From: Lysobacteraceae bacterium
GTDB lineage: Bacteria > Pseudomonadota > Gammaproteobacteria > Xanthomonadales > Xanthomonadaceae
Length of the DNA stretch: 7,086 bases
Direction: 5' to 3'
NCBI GenBank assembly: GCA_017990865.1
Contig: JAGNNB010000157.1
Span: 1-7,086 of the forward strand
The position numbers and the translations under genes were made by a program. Of this stretch, positions 5,301-7,086 are shown piece after piece; within the stretch, counting starts at the first letter, position 1, and every line of letters begins with the position of its first letter. The notes beneath the pieces are model-generated. The model searched no databases. It saw nothing but the letters and a program-made list of their open reading frames with translations, and was not told where the DNA came from.

Positions 5301-7086
5301 CGCGATCGACTTGCGCGACGTCTACAACGACCGCGACGCCTCCGACAACGGCGATGCCGACCAGCGTTACGGCGACGAAAGGGCATTCGCCGCGCGCGAA
5401 CGCGCCTGCGCGAAGGCCGGTGCGACGTTGTTCGCGGCGCCGTTCGATCTTCGTCGCGATGTGCCGTTCCGCGCGCAGTTGGTGCGATTGGACGACGAAG
5501 CGCACGAGTTGCAGTTGACGGTCCATCACATCGTCGCCGACGGTTGGTCGATGGGGTTGATTTACGAAGAGATCGGCCGGCTCTACGCCGGAGAGGTCGA
5601 AAACGCGCCGACCGAGGCGCTTTTCGATCTGCCGGCCCTGCCGATTCAATACGTCGATTACGCCGCATGGCAGCGGCAATGGCTATCGGGCGAACGGCAC
5701 GATGCGCAAGTCGCATTCTGGCGCAAAGCGCTCACCGGCGCGCCGCCGCTTTTGGAAATGCCGACGGATCGACCGCGACCGGCGCAACAGGATTTCACCG
5801 GCGCCAGCGTCGCGATACGGGTAGAGCCGGAACTGACCGCACAACTGAAAACGCTCGCGCGCAAGCACGGCGCGACCTTGTACATGACGCTGCTCGGCAG
5901 TTGGGCGTTGACGCTCGGACGTCTGGCCAATCAGGACGACGTGGTCGTCGGGAGCCCGGTCGCCGGCCGACAGCGAGTCGAAATCGAAGCGCTGATCGGC
6001 TTCTTCGTCAACACCCTCGCGCTGCGGATCGATCTCAGCGGGGCGCCGACCGTCGCGGAGTTGTTGACGCAAGTCCGCCGCCATGTGCTCGATGCGCAAG
6101 CGCATCAGGATCTGCCGTTCGACCGAGTGGTCGAGGCGGTGAATCCGCCGCGAAACACCGGGCACACGCCGATCTACCAAGCGATTCTTGCGTTGCAGAA
6201 CCAGGAAGAAACGCTTATCGAGATGCCGGGCATCGCGGCGACCGAGATCGTGCCGGACACCACATCGGTGCAATGCGATTTGTTGCTCGATGTCGCCGAA
6301 CGCGATGGCGCCATCGTCGGCAAACTCGAATACGCCACCGCATTATTCGATGCCGACACCGCTGTACGTGTCCGCGACTGTTGGCTGCGCCTGTTGCGCG
6401 CGATGGTCGAAGAAAGCGAGCGGCCGGTCTCCGAGCTGACCATGCTCGACGATCGCGAGCGTCGCCGCGTCCTCGAAAACTGGAACGATACGGCCCGGGA
6501 ATTTCCGCGCGATGGCCGCGTTCATGAAATTTTCGAGGCGCAGGCGGAGCGCACGCCGAACGCAACGGCGCTGGTCGGCGAGGGCGTTACGCTGGATTAC
6601 GCCGAACTCAATCGTCGCGCGAACCGTATCGCGCATCGCTTGATCGCGATCGGCGTTCGGCCCGACGATCGCGTCGCGATCTGCATGGAACGCAGCATCG
6701 AGATGGTGATCGGCTTTCTGGCGATTTTGAAAGCCGGCGCCGGCTATGTGCCGATCGATCCGTCGTATCCGCGCGAGCGCCGCGCCTATTTGCTGGCCGA
6801 CAGCGCGCCGGCCGCGATCTTGACCACCGAAGCGCTACGCGATGCCGATTGGCTGGTCGAAACCGGAGCGCCGATCCTCGTCGGCGATATCGAGACCGCC
6901 GAGGGCCGTGACGACAATCCGCAGGTCGACGGGTTGACCGGACGTTCGCTGGCGTACGTGATCTACACCTCGGGTTCGACCGGCGAGCCGAAGGGCGTAC
7001 TGGTCGAACATCGCAATATCCTGCGCCTGACGATCAACAATACCTTCGCGCCCCTCGACGCGGGCGACTGCATCGCACATCTGGCC
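2362..7086 (+). CDS. Nonribosomal peptide synthetase, 5' part (partial C-A-PCP-C-A...)
   Basis: The reading frame is open for 1575 codons and runs off the window. Residues 1-28 are an unconserved leader. Residues 29-290 are only the C-terminal lobe of a condensation domain. The first adenylation domain (about 298-800) shows LTYAEL (321), VLKSGAAYVPLD (365), FTSGSTGRPKGV (460), FDIS (505), NMYGPTETT (595), YKTGD (683), GRNDFQVKIRGFRIELGE (701) and NGKLDR with catalytic Lys791. Aligned to GrsA, its specificity residues read D I L Q L G M V W K (506, 507, 510, 549, 572, 574, 596, 604, 605, 791), close to the glycine code. The PCP (about 812-877) carries Ser847 in FFELGGHSLL. A complete LCL-type condensation domain (about 903-1345) has SLAQRRLW (906), HHIVADG (1055-1061) and GFFVNT (1213). 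No epimerisation domain lies before it. The second adenylation domain starts near 1387 and reaches core A3 (TSGSTGEPKGV, 1536); the window ends before its specificity pocket, so its substrate is unknown. The product would begin Gly-X, or acyl-Gly-X if a chain is handed over from upstream. Confidence 0.95.
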   Translation, partial: MSNGNKITSTETAVADHPAESGRDSQAEQALCAFWRDALSGAPALIEWPGDRPRPSQQDFVSASIEVRIDASLRGRLESLARNCGGDLQTVLLAAWTALLGRLSDQQDVVIGHPPSGRGGMAVSTDPLPLRIDLSGDPDAARLVERTHAQRQRAAMHSDLGLAQIIDALKPEQSRRHAPLFQTVMSWREDRSADACVSSRLELPSGRVQYDMHLDLGDRANDRGELEIFGALAYAPALFERTSAERIAGYWQRLLRGMTMAEGRPIASLPILSDAERSELLDIRHLTAREYPRDLGVHQLFEAQVARVPDAVAVMYDDRTLTYAELDRRAERLAHRLRAAGVVEGDRVAICASRHLGMLVAVLGVLKSGAAYVPLDTAFPRDRLVQIIEDSLPVLALIDAEGEGVLDRGSETAVADLQRMSLPIDGDFDDEDDISSMKSAEMRDAPSRSTPDTLLAYILFTSGSTGRPKGVCVPHRAVVNFLLSMADEPGLDANDVFCAVTTISFDISVLELLLPLSVGACIALVDRRTAADGEALAATIERFGATAMQATPATWRMLLDAGWRPTARMRLLCGGEAWHMDLGERLLADGAELWNMYGPTETTVWSMIERVVAGQSRIMLGRPIANTQIYILDAYQEPVPAGVAGELYIGGDGVTLGYYGREDLTSERFVADPYAGRSDARMYKTGDLVRRLPSGAIEFIGRNDFQVKIRGFRIELGEIESRLSACEGVREAVVLAREDVPGEKQLVAYYLSDARLPIESLRDALGVHLPSYMVPSAYVRMQAWPLTPNGKLDRRALPAPDDDAYVRREYEAPQNETEIALATIWQNLLRIDRVGRQDHFFELGGHSLLAVQMMSRVRQALGVELMQHELFDAPVLAQLALRIDRAERSELSAIEPVPRETLMPLSLAQRRLWVLTQIDTASSAYHIYGALRLQGRLDTAALDRAIRAMIARHEALRTRFVLADGEPMQTIDLDPEFALGAIDLRDVYNDRDASDNGDADQRYGDERAFAARERACAKAGATLFAAPFDLRRDVPFRAQLVRLDDEAHELQLTVHHIVADGWSMGLIYEEIGRLYAGEVENAPTEALFDLPALPIQYVDYAAWQRQWLSGERHDAQVAFWRKALTGAPPLLEMPTDRPRPAQQDFTGASVAIRVEPELTAQLKTLARKHGATLYMTLLGSWALTLGRLANQDDVVVGSPVAGRQRVEIEALIGFFVNTLALRIDLSGAPTVAELLTQVRRHVLDAQAHQDLPFDRVVEAVNPPRNTGHTPIYQAILALQNQEETLIEMPGIAATEIVPDTTSVQCDLLLDVAERDGAIVGKLEYATALFDADTAVRVRDCWLRLLRAMVEESERPVSELTMLDDRERRRVLENWNDTAREFPRDGRVHEIFEAQAERTPNATALVGEGVTLDYAELNRRANRIAHRLIAIGVRPDDRVAICMERSIEMVIGFLAILKAGAGYVPIDPSYPRERRAYLLADSAPAAILTTEALRDADWLVETGAPILVGDIETAEGRDDNPQVDGLTGRSLAYVIYTSGSTGEPKGVLVEHRNILRLTINNTFAPLDAGDCIAHLA
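2446..3231 (+). other. Truncated condensation domain (C-terminal lobe only)
   Basis: This part of the NRPS begins at ALCAFWRDALSGAP and matches the second half of the complete condensation domain in the same protein, which has VAFWRKALTGAP at about residue 1124 (nucleotides from about 5710). Roughly 220 residues that should precede it are missing, including the SLAQRRLW, RHEALRTRF and HHxxxDG motifs. The retained half is also degraded: where the intact domain reads GFFVNTLALRID, this one reads VSTDPLPLRID, with about six residues lost after the preceding GR. The reading frame is intact, with no stop or frameshift. It therefore cannot perform condensation alone. It may be a structural remnant supporting the adenylation domain of an initiation module, or half of a condensation domain split across two proteins. 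Confidence 0.8.
3253..4761 (+). other. Adenylation domain 1, predicted glycine-activating
   Basis: The core motifs are complete and the binding-pocket residues read from the sequence match the published glycine code DILQLGLIWK at eight of ten positions. The two differences are conservative (Met for Leu, Val for Ile). The domain has an acidic stretch, GDFDDEDD at residues 426-433, between cores A2 and A3. This makes the segment from DS (390-391) to the A3 core about 15 residues longer than in the second adenylation domain. Nothing in the catalytic motifs suggests inactivity. Confidence 0.75.
5068..6396 (+). other. Condensation domain, LCL type, complete
   Basis: All expected motifs are present: SLAQRRLW, RHEALRTRF, HHIVADGWS with the catalytic second His at residue 1056, YVDYAAWQRQWL, IGFFVNTLALRID and HQDLPFDRVVE. 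The absence of an epimerase before it and the form of its first motif favour coupling of two L or achiral residues, consistent with a glycyl donor. A charged insert (about residues 988-1009, rich in Asp and Arg) lies between the DLRDV segment and the HH motif; it is longer than in typical relatives. Confidence 0.85.

Noticed and set aside
4833..6527. Second + strand open frame (564 codons) overlapping the NRPS
   Set aside because: It is Arg/Ala-rich and has no domain motifs. The real frame carries the PCP serine, HHIVADG and other condensation motifs.

Overview
The window is the front edge of a trans-acyltransferase polyketide / nonribosomal peptide (trans-AT PKS-NRPS) biosynthetic locus. All supported genes are on the + strand. 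The DNA is GC-rich, with strong use of GCG, CGC, GAT and TCG codons and a very frequent CGATCG hexamer. A GC-rich Gram-negative proteobacterium fits, and the Xanthomonadaceae/Lysobacteraceae or Burkholderiales are my best guesses. No taxonomic marker gene is present, so that placement is only an inference from composition and cluster type.

Layout: 1-140 is a leader region with no supported complete gene. It holds a strong hairpin (18-49) and two pairs of short direct repeats (70-99 and 104-123). 141-398 encodes a free-standing acyl carrier protein. 421-2292 encodes a 623-residue protein with two AT-like domains in tandem. The first looks like a true malonyl transferase. The second looks like an acyl hydrolase of the PedC/PksD type and lacks the malonate-binding arginine. 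2362 to the window end (open at 7086) is the start of a large NRPS. Its visible order is half-condensation, adenylation (glycine-like code), PCP, condensation (LCL type), then a partial adenylation domain cut just after core A3.

How they could work together: the first AT would load malonyl units in trans onto carrier domains of PKS modules lying outside the window. The second AT-like domain would clear stalled acyl chains from carriers. The free ACP would carry a starter, an extender or a tailoring intermediate. The NRPS would begin by activating glycine and joining it to a second amino acid. The spacing (22 bp, then 69 bp), the shared strand and the ribosome binding sites suggest one operon.

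The most unusual feature is the NRPS N terminus. Only the C-terminal lobe of a condensation domain is present. The catalytic HHxxxDG lobe is absent, the C5 motif is eroded, and the missing part is not encoded in the DNA just upstream.
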